From contig CAIKLM010000058.1 in assembly GCA_903828235.1 (NCBI GenBank), positions 1 to 56,076 of the forward strand: 56,076 nucleotides of DNA, read 5' to 3'. The position numbers and the translations under genes were made by a program. Positions 1-8,518 of this stretch are shown here, in pieces. Within the stretch, counting starts at the first letter, position 1. The number at the start of each line of letters is the position of its first letter. The notes under the pieces were generated by a model. That model was not told the origin of the DNA and ran no database searches. It worked only from the letters and a program-made list of their open reading frames with translations. The stretch is from an uncultured beta proteobacterium. Lineage in GTDB: Bacteria; Pseudomonadota; Gammaproteobacteria; Burkholderiales; Burkholderiaceae_C.

Positions 1-34
1 CAAGCTCCATCCTGCGATCCGTACACTTTGGCAT
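1..34 (-). CDS. Possible 5' end of a gene running off the window
   Basis: On the minus strand an ATG at 34 is preceded by a good ribosome binding site (GAGGGAGG, about 8 bases upstream) and opens a frame reading MPKCTDRRMEL to the window edge. Eleven residues are too few to identify a product. The strong Shine-Dalgarno is the only real support. Confidence 0.3.
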   Translation of the reverse strand, partial: MPKCTDRRMEL

Positions 35-108
35 TGGGCGACCTCCCTCGTTGGTTCGGTTCCATAGACGTCGAATACCTATGAAAACGCACAACGAAGG
101 CAGGTCGC

Positions 109-2181
109 CTACTTCATGCCTCGTGAAACATCCAGGCTAGGGCCGCGCCGCGCCCGGGCCGGGCCGGTGTGCTGCGCCACCCAGGCGCGGAACTCCCCGT
201 ACCACTGCAGCGAGTTCGCCGGCTGCAGCACCCAGTGGTTCTCGTCGGCGAACCACAGCAGCCGCGCCGGCACGCCGCGCGCCTTCAGCGTGTGGAAGTA
301 GGCCAGGCCGTTGGCGTCGGGCACGCGGTAGTCGCGCGCGCCGTGAATCACCAGCGTCGGCGTGGCCATGTGGGCGGCAAAGGCGTGCGGGCTCTGCGCC
401 AGCACGCGCGGCAGGTCTTGCCAGTACTCGGCGCCCAGGTCCAGCGGGCGCACCGGCCAGCTGTCGGCGCTGAAGGTGCCGACGCGGTCGAACACGCCTG
501 CATGGCACACGTAGGCGCGGTAGCGGCCCTCGGGCCAGGCCGGCACGTGGCCGTTCATCCAGGCCACGAGGAAGCCGCCGTAGCTGCCCCCGCTGGCCGC
601 GATGCGGTCGCGGTCGGCCCAGCGCTGGGTGCAGACCCAGTCGGTGGCGGCCTCGAGGTCCTGCAGTTCGAGTTCACCCTGGCGCCCGATCAAGCTGTGG
701 CGGAAAGCGTGGCCGAAACCACTGGAGCCATGGAAGTTGACCTGCACGATCACGCGCCCGGGGTCGTCGCCATCGCCGGGCTCGGGGGCGGCCAGGACGT
801 GCGGGTTCCAGCGCCAGCCAAAGCTGTCGCCGGCTGCCGCGAACGGGCCGCCGTGGATGACGTGCAGCACCGCGTGCTTCCTCCGCGCGTCGAAGCCGGG
901 CGGGAAGGTGAGCCACACCTGCACCGGCTCGCCCTGCGCGCCGGTGACCTGGATCTCGCGAACCTCGCCCAGCGCCACGCCGGCAAGCTCGCGGTCGTTG
1001 AAGGACTCCAGGCGCCGCGGCGCGCCGCCGCCCTGCCGCGCCCACACGCGCGGCGGGTGCTGCGCCGAGTCGGCCAGCAGCAGCAGCGTGTCGCCCGCGG
1101 CGTCGAAGGCCTGCACCCAGCCGCATGCGTGCTCGACCGCGGGCTCGGCCGCGTCCAGCGCCAGCCGCCACAGGTGGCGGCGGCCGCGGTCCTCGGCCGC
1201 GAAGCGCAGCGCCTGGCCGTCGGCCGTCCAGCGCAGCGGGGTATCGGCGTGGCGGTCCCAGTCGGGGCACAGCGGCTGCAGCGTGCCGTCGGCCGCCACC
1301 AGGGCCGGCCGCGCCGGGGCCGTGTGCACGCGGCCGGTGTGCGCGGCCAGGCAGGCCAGCCGCCGGCCGTCGGGCGAATAGGCCGGGGCGTCGAGCTCCC
1401 AGCCCGGCACCACGGCGCGGCGGCTCGTGCGGCGCGTGGCCACGTCCACCTCGGCCAGCGCGAGCGGGTTGCCCAGGCGCGGTTCCGAGGCAGGGTCGAA
1501 GACGAAGCACACGCGGCGGCCGTCGGGCCGCACGTCGTAGGCGCTGGCGCCGTCATTGGTGCGCGGCAGCTCCCAGGCGCTGCCGGCCGTGAGCGGCGTG
1601 ATGTGGCCGCGATCGGCGTCCAGCAGCCACAGCTGCAGGCGGCGGCCGCGGGGCATGTCGTGGTCCCAGTAGCGGTGGAAGGCCTCGGAGGTGGCCACGC
1701 CCGTGGCCTTGTCGTCCTCGAGGGCCTTCAGCGCCCGGGCCTGCGCGGCGGGCGTGGGCGCCCCGGCGAAGCTCCAGGCCGCGAACACGATGCGGCGGCC
1801 GTCGGCGAACCACTTGAAGCTCTCGATGCCGGGCGCGAAGTGCGCCAGGCGGCGCGCCTCGCCGCCGTCGGCAGGGATGGCGTAGAGCTGCGGCGTCGCG
1901 TCGAGCTTGCCGTCGCTGCCCGGGCGGCGCGCGACGAAGGCGATGCGGTCGCCGCGCGGCGACCAGGCCGGCTGGCCGTCCTTGTCGCCGCAGGTCGTCA
2001 GCTCGCGCGGTGCGCGGCCATCGGCGTGCAGCCGCCACAGCTGGGAGCGGCCCTGGTTGCGGTCGGCGTCGTGGGTGGTGACGCCAAGCACGGCCTCGCG
2101 GCCGCAGGGGCTGATCGAGGGCGCGCCCAGGCGGGCCAGGCGCCACAGGGTGGCGGCGTCGAGGGGGCGGGGCTTCTTCAT
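109..2181 (-). CDS. S9 family peptidase (prolyl oligopeptidase / acylaminoacyl-peptidase type)
   Basis: 690-residue serine peptidase of the prolyl oligopeptidase family, which cleaves short peptides. The first ~410 residues carry PD40-type beta-propeller repeats (for example PDGRRVCFVFDP). The last ~260 residues are an alpha/beta hydrolase with the nucleophile in GGSYGG (Ser near 533), an Asp in HGARDYRVP and a His in ENHW. I chose the ATG at 2181 (MKKPRPLDAATLW) because homologues begin about there; an ATG 8 codons upstream is possible. No clear Shine-Dalgarno and no signal peptide are seen, so it is probably cytoplasmic. Family call is secure; substrate unknown. A second, exported S9 peptidase lies at 37520-39436. 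Confidence 0.9.
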   Translation of the reverse strand: MKKPRPLDAATLWRLARLGAPSISPCGREAVLGVTTHDADRNQGRSQLWRLHADGRAPRELTTCGDKDGQPAWSPRGDRIAFVARRPGSDGKLDATPQLYAIPADGGEARRLAHFAPGIESFKWFADGRRIVFAAWSFAGAPTPAAQARALKALEDDKATGVATSEAFHRYWDHDMPRGRRLQLWLLDADRGHITPLTAGSAWELPRTNDGASAYDVRPDGRRVCFVFDPASEPRLGNPLALAEVDVATRRTSRRAVVPGWELDAPAYSPDGRRLACLAAHTGRVHTAPARPALVAADGTLQPLCPDWDRHADTPLRWTADGQALRFAAEDRGRRHLWRLALDAAEPAVEHACGWVQAFDAAGDTLLLLADSAQHPPRVWARQGGGAPRRLESFNDRELAGVALGEVREIQVTGAQGEPVQVWLTFPPGFDARRKHAVLHVIHGGPFAAAGDSFGWRWNPHVLAAPEPGDGDDPGRVIVQVNFHGSSGFGHAFRHSLIGRQGELELQDLEAATDWVCTQRWADRDRIAASGGSYGGFLVAWMNGHVPAWPEGRYRAYVCHAGVFDRVGTFSADSWPVRPLDLGAEYWQDLPRVLAQSPHAFAAHMATPTLVIHGARDYRVPDANGLAYFHTLKARGVPARLLWFADENHWVLQPANSLQWYGEFRAWVAQHTGPARARRGPSLDVSRGMK

Positions 2182-2251
2182 GGCCCGCAGTGTCGCCCCG
2201 GGCACCGCGGAGGGGATGGCCCCCTTGTCGGGGAACCACGGGGGAGCGTCC

Positions 2252-3358
2252 TCAGCCGATGCTCTCGACCTGGCGGCTCTGCTGGTAGGCGGCGCCGAAG
2301 CGGTTGGCCAGGAAGTCCGGCAGCGCCACCTGTTCCTGGCGGATGAAGCCCTGTTGCGGCAACTTGCCCTCGCGGAACAGGTCCACCGCGGCGCAGATGC
2401 CGGCGGCGGTGGTGATCTGTATGGCCGACAGCGGCGCCTTCTCGGAGCGGTCGGCGAAGATCTTGCGCGCGAACACCTCCTGCACCAGGCTGCCGTCGCG
2501 CAGGCCGCTGGCAGTGACGAACACCAGCACCACGTCCTGCATCGTGCTTGGGATGCTGCGGCGCATGATGGCCTTCAGCGTCTCGGTGTCCTGGTTGAGC
2601 TGCAGTTCCTCGAGCAGCATCTTCATCAGGTCGCGGTGGCCGGGGTAGCGCACGCTCTTGTAGTCGAGCGTCTGCACCCGGCCGGCCAGCGTCTCGCACA
2701 GCGTGCCCAGGCCGCCGCTGGTGTTGAAGGCCTCGTACTCGGTGCCGTCGAGGCTGAAGTGCTCCAGGCCCTCCAGCGGCAGCACCTCGATGTTCCTGCC
2801 GCCGCGGATGGCCTCGCAGGGGTGGCAGTACTCGTTGATGAGGCCGTCGACGCTCCAGGTGAGGTTGTACTTGAGCGAGTTGGTCGGGAAGGCCGGCAGC
2901 GCGCCGACGCGCATCTTCACCTCGTGCAGCGTGTCGAAGCTGCGGGCCAGGTGGTGCGCGACGATGCCGATGAAGCCCGGCGCCAGGCCGCACTGCGGCA
3001 TGAAGGCCGTGCGGGCGCCCTCGGCCAGGGCCTTGATGGCGCGCGTGGCCGCCACGTCCTCGGTGAGATCGAAGTAGTGGACGCCGGCCTCGCGGGCGGC
3101 CGTGGCGGCCACGGTGGCCAGGTGGTAGGGCAGCGCGTTGACCACCGCATCCTGCCCGCGCAGCACGGCGCCCACGCCGGCGGCGTCGGCGGTCTCGGCC
3201 ACCCGCGTGGCCACGCCGGCGCAGGCCGGGTCGGCGCTGATCTTGGCCAGTGCCGCGGCACTGCGGTCGACCACCGTGACGCGGTAGTCGCCACTGCCGT
3301 GCAGCAGCCGGGTGATGGTCTGGCCGATGTGGCCGGCGCCGAGCAGGGTGATGCGCAT
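2252..3358 (-). CDS. Saccharopine dehydrogenase family protein, possibly L-lysine 6-dehydrogenase
   Basis: 368-residue NAD(P)-dependent oxidoreductase. The N-terminus reads MRITLLGAGHIGQTI, a Rossmann GxGxxG, followed by a saccharopine dehydrogenase C-terminal domain. The length fits the short single-domain enzymes that include L-lysine 6-dehydrogenase rather than bifunctional saccharopine enzymes. The start at 3358 is set by GGAGG 5 bases upstream; the longer frame from 3370 would begin inside this ribosome binding site. An Lrp/AsnC regulator lies two genes upstream (4244-4678), consistent with amino-acid catabolism, but the lysine assignment is inference. Confidence 0.85.
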   Translation of the reverse strand: MRITLLGAGHIGQTITRLLHGSGDYRVTVVDRSAAALAKISADPACAGVATRVAETADAAGVGAVLRGQDAVVNALPYHLATVAATAAREAGVHYFDLTEDVAATRAIKALAEGARTAFMPQCGLAPGFIGIVAHHLARSFDTLHEVKMRVGALPAFPTNSLKYNLTWSVDGLINEYCHPCEAIRGGRNIEVLPLEGLEHFSLDGTEYEAFNTSGGLGTLCETLAGRVQTLDYKSVRYPGHRDLMKMLLEELQLNQDTETLKAIMRRSIPSTMQDVVLVFVTASGLRDGSLVQEVFARKIFADRSEKAPLSAIQITTAAGICAAVDLFREGKLPQQGFIRQEQVALPDFLANRFGAAYQQSRQVESIG

Positions 3359-3428
3359 GGTTTCCTCCAACGGTGAACGGGCCTGGACTGCGGGGCAGTC
3401 TAGGCAGCGTTCACGTCAGAAGAAACGG

Positions 3429-3467
3429 TGCATTCGTCGGAATAAAGGCGCTGTACGCCAAAATGCA
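3429..3467. promoter_or_regulatory. Nested dyad upstream of the saccharopine dehydrogenase-like gene
   Basis: In the 133-base gap upstream of the dehydrogenase there are two nested inverted repeats: outer arms TGCATT (3429-3434) and AATGCA (3462-3467), and inner arms GGCG (3447-3450) and CGCC (3456-3459). It lies about 70-110 bases upstream of the start codon at 3358, a sensible operator position. The nearby Lrp protein is an obvious candidate binder, but this is not shown by the sequence. Confidence 0.3.
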
Positions 3468-3491
3468 GCGATGGGCGCAACGATTCGTCAG

Positions 3492-4037
3492 CTACAGCGC
3501 GCCGGCGGCCTTGAGCTTCTGCCGGTAGGCGCGGGCCTCCGTGCGGCGCGCCTTGGTGGCGGCGGCCTCGTAGGCCTCCACGGCCTGCTGGCGCAACAGC
3601 ACGGCTTCCTTCAGCGCCTCTTTGAAGCGCTTCTGGGTGTAGGTGTTCTCGGTGCCGATGTACACGCTCTTGCGCTGCGGCGTGGTGCCGAAGCGCGGGA
3701 TCAGCACGGCGAGGCTGCAGTCGCGCAAGTCGGAGCCGCGGCGCTGCCGCACGATGGGCCCCGAGATGCCCACCGGCAGCCCGCTGCGCTTGTTGACGCT
3801 GGGGCCGCGCTGCAGCAGCGAGGGCGCCGGAAGCTCGGCGATGCGCTTGAGCAGTTCGCGAGTGGCCAGGCGAAGCGATTCGGCGGCACCGCTGCCGTCG
3901 TTGGTGTGGTCCGAGAACAGCTTGGTGCCGCCGTAGCGGAGCTGCCAGCCGTGGGTGGCGCGGTGGTCGATGCGCTGGATGCTCTGCGGCACTTCGAACA
4001 CGTGGCCGCTGAAGATGGTGACGGTGCGGGTCTTCAC
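3492..4037 (-). CDS. Hypothetical protein with two AP2-like modules
   Basis: 181 residues, starting at a GTG (4037); the only nearby ATG (4039) runs straight into a stop. I see two related segments. The first reads GWQLRYGGTKLFSDH and is followed by an amphipathic helix; the second runs from NKRSGLPVGISGP through RKSVYIGTENTYT to a long basic helix. Both resemble bacterial AP2-type modules: a three-strand sheet ending in an aromatic/KxFS strand, then a helix. The C-terminus is Lys/Arg/Ala-rich (about residues 150-181). Such modules usually bind DNA, often in homing nucleases or integrases, but no nuclease domain is present here. Function unknown; the family call is moderate. Confidence 0.7.
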   Translation of the reverse strand: MKTRTVTIFSGHVFEVPQSIQRIDHRATHGWQLRYGGTKLFSDHTNDGSGAAESLRLATRELLKRIAELPAPSLLQRGPSVNKRSGLPVGISGPIVRQRRGSDLRDCSLAVLIPRFGTTPQRKSVYIGTENTYTQKRFKEALKEAVLLRQQAVEAYEAAATKARRTEARAYRQKLKAAGAL

Positions 4038-4130
4038 ATGGGGCCCCTGGGTGCGATGGGTTCGGGTCCCCCCCTGATAAATCGGAACGGCGCTCTCCGG
4101 CACCTGTTGCGGCCTGTTTGCCTTGCCATG

Positions 4131-4142
4131 GTGAATTTTCAC
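4131..4142. promoter_or_regulatory. Palindrome GTGAA-TT-TTCAC in a divergent promoter region
   Basis: A 12-base dyad with perfect 5-base arms lies in the roughly 200-base gap between the AP2-like gene (minus) and the Lrp/AsnC gene (plus). It sits about 100 bases upstream of the regulator start. Lrp-family proteins usually autoregulate from such divergent gaps, so it is a candidate autoregulatory site. Apart from this dyad I see no other clear element in the gap. Confidence 0.3.
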
Positions 4143-4243
4143 ACCGTGCCGCACCGGAAATGTAGACGACCCGGCGATCACGCCCCCGAAAGGTTTTCGC
4201 CGCACGTGGTGTGCGCACGGCGCCACCGGGAAGGAACACGACC

Positions 4244-4678
4244 ATGACGCCCGACGATCTCGACCGCCGCCTGCTGGCCCTGCTGCAGGCCGACGCCCGC
4301 GCCCCGGTGGCCGAACTCGCGCGGCGCCTGGGCGTGGCGCGCACCACGGTGCTGGCGCGCCTGGCACGGCTGCAGGCGGAGGGGGTGATCGTCGGCTACA
4401 CCGTGCGGCTGGCACGCGACGACGGGGACCGCTTCGTCGAGGCCTACGTGGGCATCAGCGTGCAGCCCCGCGCCGGCGCGGGGGTGACGGCCCGGCTGGC
4501 CTCGCTGCCGGAGCTGCGCCAGCTCAGCAGCGTCAGCGGCGAGTGGGACTACCTGGCCCTGCTGCGCGCCGACAACACGGCCCGGCTGGACGCGGTGCTC
4601 GACGAGATCGGCGGCTTCGAGGGCGTGCTCAAGACCACCACGCACATCGTGCTGGCGCGGCGCATCGACCGGACTTAG
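4244..4678 (+). CDS. Lrp/AsnC family transcriptional regulator
   Basis: 144-residue feast/famine regulator. Residues 1-55 form a winged helix ([19 protein letters not shown]... [18 protein letters not shown]). The rest is the RAM ligand-sensing domain, with [15 protein letters not shown] typical of the effector/oligomer region. The start at 4244 follows AAGGAA at 4231-4236. The gene converges on rpe with a 4-base overlap at the stop codons. It may control the dehydrogenase at 2252-3358; that is inferred from proximity only. Confidence 0.93.
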   Translation: MTPDDLDRRLLALLQADARAPVAELARRLGVARTTVLARLARLQAEGVIVGYTVRLARDDGDRFVEAYVGISVQPRAGAGVTARLASLPELRQLSSVSGEWDYLALLRADNTARLDAVLDEIGGFEGVLKTTTHIVLARRIDRT

Positions 4679-5340
4679 CCCCGCGCCAGCTCCGCGCGCA
4701 TGGCGTCGATCACGCCCTTGTAGCTGGGCTGGCCGAAGACGGCACTGCCGGCCACGAAGGTGTCGGCGCCGGCGTCGGCCACGCGGCGGATGTTGTCGAC
4801 CTTGATGCCGCCGTCGACTTCCAGCCGGATGTCGCGGCCGCTGCGCTCGATCAGGCGCCGCGCCTGCTCGCACTTGCGCAGCGTGTGTTCGATGAAGCCC
4901 TGGCCGCCGAAGCCCGGGTTCACGCTCATCAGCAGGATCACGTCGAGCCGGTCGATCGTCCACTCCAGCACGTCCAGCGGCGTGGCCGGGTTGAACACCA
5001 GGCCGCACTGCCGGCCCTCGGCCTGGATGAGCTGCAGCGTGCGGTCCACGTGCGTGGAGGCGTCCGGGTGGAAGGTGACGATGTCGGCGCCGGCCCTGCA
5101 GAAGGCCTGGGCCAGCGCATCGACCGGCTGCACCATCAGGTGCACGTCGATGGGCACGGTGGTGTGCCGGCGCAGCGCCTGGCACACCATCGGGCCGAAG
5201 GTCAGGTTGGGCACGTAATGGTTGTCCATCACGTCGAAGTGGATCCAGTCGGCACCGGCCTCGACGACGTCGCGCACCTCCTCGCCCAGGCGGGCGAAGT
5301 CGGCGCTCAGAAGGCTCGGGGCGATGCGGAATATCGGCAT
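4675..5340 (-). CDS. rpe: Ribulose-phosphate 3-epimerase
   Basis: 221 residues, the full family length. It interconverts ribulose 5-phosphate and xylulose 5-phosphate in the pentose phosphate and Calvin pathways. Signatures are clear: [17 protein letters not shown] at the N-terminus, [16 protein letters not shown] with metal-ligand His/Asp, [11 protein letters not shown] in the phosphate-binding loop, and EVDGGI near the C-terminus. The gene is divergent from apaG with a 29-base gap. In many beta-proteobacteria rpe is followed by gph and trpE; that gene order is not present here. Confidence 0.97.
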   Translation of the reverse strand: MPIFRIAPSLLSADFARLGEEVRDVVEAGADWIHFDVMDNHYVPNLTFGPMVCQALRRHTTVPIDVHLMVQPVDALAQAFCRAGADIVTFHPDASTHVDRTLQLIQAEGRQCGLVFNPATPLDVLEWTIDRLDVILLMSVNPGFGGQGFIEHTLRKCEQARRLIERSGRDIRLEVDGGIKVDNIRRVADAGADTFVAGSAVFGQPSYKGVIDAMRAELARG

Positions 5341-5350
5341 GCCGCCGATT

Positions 5351-5368
5351 CTAGGAGGGGCTTCCTAG
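5351..5368 (+). promoter_or_regulatory. Inverted repeat enclosing the apaG ribosome binding site
   Basis: CTAGGA-ggggct-TCCTAG forms perfect 6-base arms immediately before the apaG start codon at 5370. The GGAGGGG Shine-Dalgarno lies in the left arm and loop, so folding would partly hide it. It could also be a protein operator for the short divergent rpe/apaG promoter. Confidence 0.35.
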
Positions 5369-5369
5369 A

Positions 5370-5768
5370 ATGCCCGGCATGACCAAGGCCCCACCCGAGC
5401 ACGCCGAGTTCACCTGCAGCGTGCGCGTGCAGCACCTGCCCGAGCAGTCGCAGGAGCCCGACGGCCCCTGGGCCTTTGCCTACACCGTGACCATCCGCAA
5501 CACCGGCACGGTGACGGCGCAGCTGGTGGCGCGCCACTGGGTCATCACCAACGCCCACGGCCGCACCGAGGAGGTGCGGGGCCTGGCGGTGGTCGGCCAC
5601 CAGCCGCTGCTCAAGCCGGGCGAGCAGTTCGAGTACACGAGCTGGACCCGCATCGACACCCCGCACGGCACGATGCACGGCACCTTCTTCTGCATGACCG
5701 AGCACGCCCGCGCCTTCGATGCGCGGGTGCCCGAGTTCACGCTGGTGCACCCCGGCGCGCTGCACTGA
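5370..5768 (+). CDS. apaG: ApaG domain protein
   Basis: 132-residue beta-sandwich (fibronectin-like) protein of the ApaG family, associated with Co2+/Mg2+ phenotypes in enterobacteria; biochemical role unresolved. Typical features are FTCSVRVQHLPEQSQ at the N-terminus, YTVTIRNTG, the RHWVITNAHG strand and EEVRGLAVVGHQPLLKPGE. The ATG at 5370 is 11 bases after GGAGG; the ATG at 5379 would be too far away. The rpe-apaG divergent pairing is common in Burkholderiales. Confidence 0.95.
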   Translation: MPGMTKAPPEHAEFTCSVRVQHLPEQSQEPDGPWAFAYTVTIRNTGTVTAQLVARHWVITNAHGRTEEVRGLAVVGHQPLLKPGEQFEYTSWTRIDTPHGTMHGTFFCMTEHARAFDARVPEFTLVHPGALH

Positions 5769-5799
5769 GGGCGACGACCCGGCCGGCACCACGGGCCGG

Positions 5800-5910
5800 T
5801 CAGCGCTCGGGGTCGTCGTCGCGGCGCTTGCGCCCCGAGAACATCGTCCACCACACGGCGAACAGCAGCAGGGCCAGGGCGACCGCGGCTTCGAGGATCA
5901 GCAGCCACAT
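5800..5910 (-). CDS. Small single-pass membrane protein
   Basis: 36 residues: MWLLILEAAVALALLLFAVW forms one membrane helix, followed by a short basic/acidic tail (SGRKRRDDDPER). It lies 17 bases downstream of the EamA gene on the same strand and is probably the last gene of that operon. Helix-plus-charged-tail composition argues that the frame is coding, although it is short. Function unknown. Confidence 0.6.
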   Translation of the reverse strand: MWLLILEAAVALALLLFAVWWTMFSGRKRRDDDPER

Positions 5911-5927
5911 CGCGGCAAGGTTCCGGG

Positions 5928-6815
5928 TCAGGGCCCGCGACGCTGCGCGAGCAGGTTGATCAAGAGGCCGCCGATCACCATCGCCGCGGCCAGGAGCTTC
6001 CAGGGCGGCAACGGCTCGCCGAGCCACACCGCGGCCGTGATGATGCCGAACACGGGCACACCCAGCGCCATCGGGGCGATGGTGCCGGCCGGGTGGCGCG
6101 CCAGCAGCCAGCCCCAGGCGGCGTAGCCGAACAGCGTGTTGCCCGCCGCCTGCCAGGCCACCGCGGCCCAGGTGGCGGCATCGGCCGCGGCCAACGCCTG
6201 CCCGATGCGGGCGGGGCCTTCGATGCCCAGGGTGAGCAGCGCCAGCGGCGGCAGCGCGAACGCGCTCGACCACACCACCACGCCCAGCATGGGCACCCGC
6301 CCCATGCGGCGCGAGACCTGGTTGCCACCCGCCCAGGACAGCGCCGCCAGCAGCACCAGCCCCAGGCCCGCCGCGCTGACCTCGCCCCCGGTGTGCGCCG
6401 CGATCACGCCGATGCCGGCCACGGCCAGCGCCAGCGCCACGACCTGCAGCGGGCGAAGCCGCTCGCCGTCGGCCAGCATGGCCAGGCCGATGGTGAAGAA
6501 CACCTGGGTCTGGATCACCAGCGAGGCCAGCCCGGGGGCGATGCGGCCGTCCATGGCCAGGTACAGCAGCGCGAACTGCCCGGCCCCGATGAGCACCCCG
6601 TAGGCCGCCAGCAGCGGCCAGGCCACCGCCGGCCGCGGCACGAACAGCAGCGCGGGCACCAGCGCCAGCGCGAAGCGCAGCAGCGCCAGCAGGAACGGCG
6701 GCATCACCGCCAGCGCGGCGTGGATGACGACGAAGTTGCTGCCCCACACCGCCACCACCGCCAGCGCGAGCAGCGCGTGGCGCAGGGGCAGGCCGCGCGC
6801 CGCGCCGGCGCTCAA
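5928..6815 (-). CDS. EamA (DMT) family transporter
   Basis: 295-residue drug/metabolite transporter with ten hydrophobic helices in two EamA repeats. Repeat 1 starts at HALLALAVVAVWGSNFVVIH; repeat 2 starts near AGLGLVLLAALSWAGGNQVS and ends in PVFGIITAAVWLGEPL. No ATG occurs at the N-terminus. A TTG at 6815 overlaps the stop of the upstream diguanylate cyclase (TTGA) and gives the standard family length, suggesting translational coupling. Substrate unknown; relatives export amino acids or metabolites such as O-acetylserine. Confidence 0.88.
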   Translation of the reverse strand: MSAGAARGLPLRHALLALAVVAVWGSNFVVIHAALAVMPPFLLALLRFALALVPALLFVPRPAVAWPLLAAYGVLIGAGQFALLYLAMDGRIAPGLASLVIQTQVFFTIGLAMLADGERLRPLQVVALALAVAGIGVIAAHTGGEVSAAGLGLVLLAALSWAGGNQVSRRMGRVPMLGVVVWSSAFALPPLALLTLGIEGPARIGQALAAADAATWAAVAWQAAGNTLFGYAAWGWLLARHPAGTIAPMALGVPVFGIITAAVWLGEPLPPWKLLAAAMVIGGLLINLLAQRRGP

Positions 6816-7909
6816 GAGGCGATCACCACGCGGCCCGTGCCCAGCGCCTTGGCCTCGGCCAGCGCGGCCACGGCGCGCTCCAGCGTGCGCTCCAGCGGCT
6901 CGCCGGCGATGTGCTCGGCCAGCCCCGCCGATAGCGTCACGCCCACGGCGGCCGTGCCGTGCAGGATGCGCAGCGCCGCGAGCCGCTGCTGCAGCCGCTC
7001 GAGCCCGCCGCGCGCCAGCGTGGCGTGCGTGTCGCTCATCATCAGCAGGAACTCCTCGCCGCCCCAGCGCGCCAGCACGTCCGACACGCGCACCTGGCGC
7101 TGCGCCTCCTGGGCGATGGCGGCGAGCACGGCGTCGCCCACGGCGTAGCCGTGCGCCTCGTTCACGGGCTTGAAGCGGTCGATGTCGAGCAGCGCCAGGC
7201 AGAAGCTCTGGCCGCTGCGGATGCAGCGCTGGTGCTCCTGCGCCATCAGGCCCACCATGTGGCGCTTGTTGATGAGGCCGGTGAGTTCGTCGCGCGTGGC
7301 CGTCTCGCGCAGCCGCGCCAGGGCCTGTGCGAGCTCGGCGCGCTGCTGCCGCGCGCGGTGGCGGATGCGCGACAGGCGGCCCGCCAGCAGCGACACCGCC
7401 GGCAGCATGGTGGCCACGAGCAGGAAGTGCCCGACCTCGATGACCAGCGGGTACTGCCGCGGCTGCAGCACCGTCATCATGGCCATCGCGCTGCCGAACA
7501 GCAGCACGGCGTAGACGCTCAGCCAGCGCATCTGCCGCGGCGAGACCACGAACATGCCGAACATCAGCACCACCATCACCACCGGGAACACCGCTCCGCG
7601 GCCCGGGCCCAGCAGCGTGTAGGCCACCGCGCCGCTGGTCAGCGCGAACAGCATCTGCGGCACGGTGAGCGAGGGCTCGGCCCAGCGCCGCGACAGGCCG
7701 CTGCGGATGAGCCCGAAGAACACCAGCATGCCGCCCAGCGTCAGCGCCGACCACAGCAGCACCGGCCCGGCCGGCGCCACGCCCGCCACGGCGAAGTAGT
7801 GCATGGCGGCCACCCCGGCGGCCATGAGCACCAGCGCGAGCCCGGCCTGCGACAGGCGCACGCGCTGCACCGGGTCGGTGGTGAGGAGGGCGTCGAGGAG
7901 CCGGTTCAT
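6812..7909 (-). CDS. Membrane diguanylate cyclase (GGDEF)
   Basis: 365 residues. About six membrane helices (residues 20-190) form a sensor-like region, followed by a coiled linker and a GGDEF domain (about 200-365). The active site reads RWGGEEF, and the product-inhibition I-site RVSD lies five residues upstream, so the cyclase is probably active and feedback controlled. One oddity: the usual GH in the FKxxNDxxGH segment is GY (FKPVNEAHGYAVGD). The start at 7909 (MNRLLDALL) omits a 7-codon upstream extension. It makes c-di-GMP at the inner membrane; the signal is unknown. Confidence 0.92.
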   Translation of the reverse strand: MNRLLDALLTTDPVQRVRLSQAGLALVLMAAGVAAMHYFAVAGVAPAGPVLLWSALTLGGMLVFFGLIRSGLSRRWAEPSLTVPQMLFALTSGAVAYTLLGPGRGAVFPVVMVVLMFGMFVVSPRQMRWLSVYAVLLFGSAMAMMTVLQPRQYPLVIEVGHFLLVATMLPAVSLLAGRLSRIRHRARQQRAELAQALARLRETATRDELTGLINKRHMVGLMAQEHQRCIRSGQSFCLALLDIDRFKPVNEAHGYAVGDAVLAAIAQEAQRQVRVSDVLARWGGEEFLLMMSDTHATLARGGLERLQQRLAALRILHGTAAVGVTLSAGLAEHIAGEPLERTLERAVAALAEAKALGTGRVVIAS

Positions 7910-7943
7910 CGCGGGCGGCGAGCGTAGCACCGCGGCCGGGGGC

Positions 7944-8507
7944 TCAGCGCCCCGGCCGCAGGTGCTGCAGCGGCAGCGCCCCGCCGGCCTTGACCTCGCC
8001 GAGGCTGAAGCTGGTGTGCAGGTCTTTCACGTTGGGCAGCTTGAACAGCACGTCCAGCGCCAGGCGCGAGAAGGCGTCCAGGTCGGTGGCCACCACGTGC
8101 AGCTCGAAGGTGCCGGTGCCGCTGATGTAGTGGCAGGCCAGCACCTCGGGCCTGGCGCGGATGGCCTCCTCCAGCGCGCGCGTGCTCTCGCTGTTGTTGC
8201 GCTCGCAGTCCAGGCGCACGAAGGCCAGCACCCCCAGGCCGACCTTGCGGCGGTCGATCTCGGCCCGGTAGCCGGTGATGTAGCCCTGCTCCTCGAGCCA
8301 CTTCACGCGGCGCCAGGTGGGCGCGGCGCTCAGGCCGATGCGCGCGGCCAGGTCGGCGTTGCTCAGCCGCGCGTCGAGCTGCAGCTCGGCCAGGATGGCG
8401 AGGTCGTAGCGGTCGAGGGCACGGTGCGGCTCGGGGTTTTCGGCCGCCGCGCCGGCGGGCGCGGGCTGGGCAAGGGTTCTCCCGGGCCTGGGTTTGCTTG
8501 GCGTCAT
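7944..8507 (-). CDS. Lrp/AsnC family regulator, divergent from iorAB
   Basis: 187 residues: an Ala/Pro-rich 40-residue leader, an HTH (DRYDLAILAELQLDARLSN to WRRVKWLEEQGYITGY), then a RAM domain with HYISGTGTFELHVVATDLD. The start at 8507 follows AGGAAAG; a longer frame to 8582 exists but would cover most of the divergent promoter. It is back to back with the fused indolepyruvate oxidoreductase. In Burkholderiales and Azoarcus relatives this pairing is common, so control of aryl-pyruvate catabolism is the likely job. Confidence 0.92.
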   Translation of the reverse strand: MTPSKPRPGRTLAQPAPAGAAAENPEPHRALDRYDLAILAELQLDARLSNADLAARIGLSAAPTWRRVKWLEEQGYITGYRAEIDRRKVGLGVLAFVRLDCERNNSESTRALEEAIRARPEVLACHYISGTGTFELHVVATDLDAFSRLALDVLFKLPNVKDLHTSFSLGEVKAGGALPLQHLRPGR

Positions 8508-8518
8508 TGGCTTTCCTG

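Noticed and set aside
5928..7754. A single 608-codon frame that joins part of the GGDEF gene region to the EamA gene
   Set aside because: The first ~310 codons are an out-of-frame reading of the diguanylate cyclase. The real EamA protein begins at the TTG overlapping the cyclase stop, which gives the family length.
6959..7927. Histidine-rich plus-strand frame resembling a metal-binding protein
   Set aside because: It is the reverse-strand reading of the GGDEF gene; the His runs come from GTG/ATG-rich codons on the true strand.
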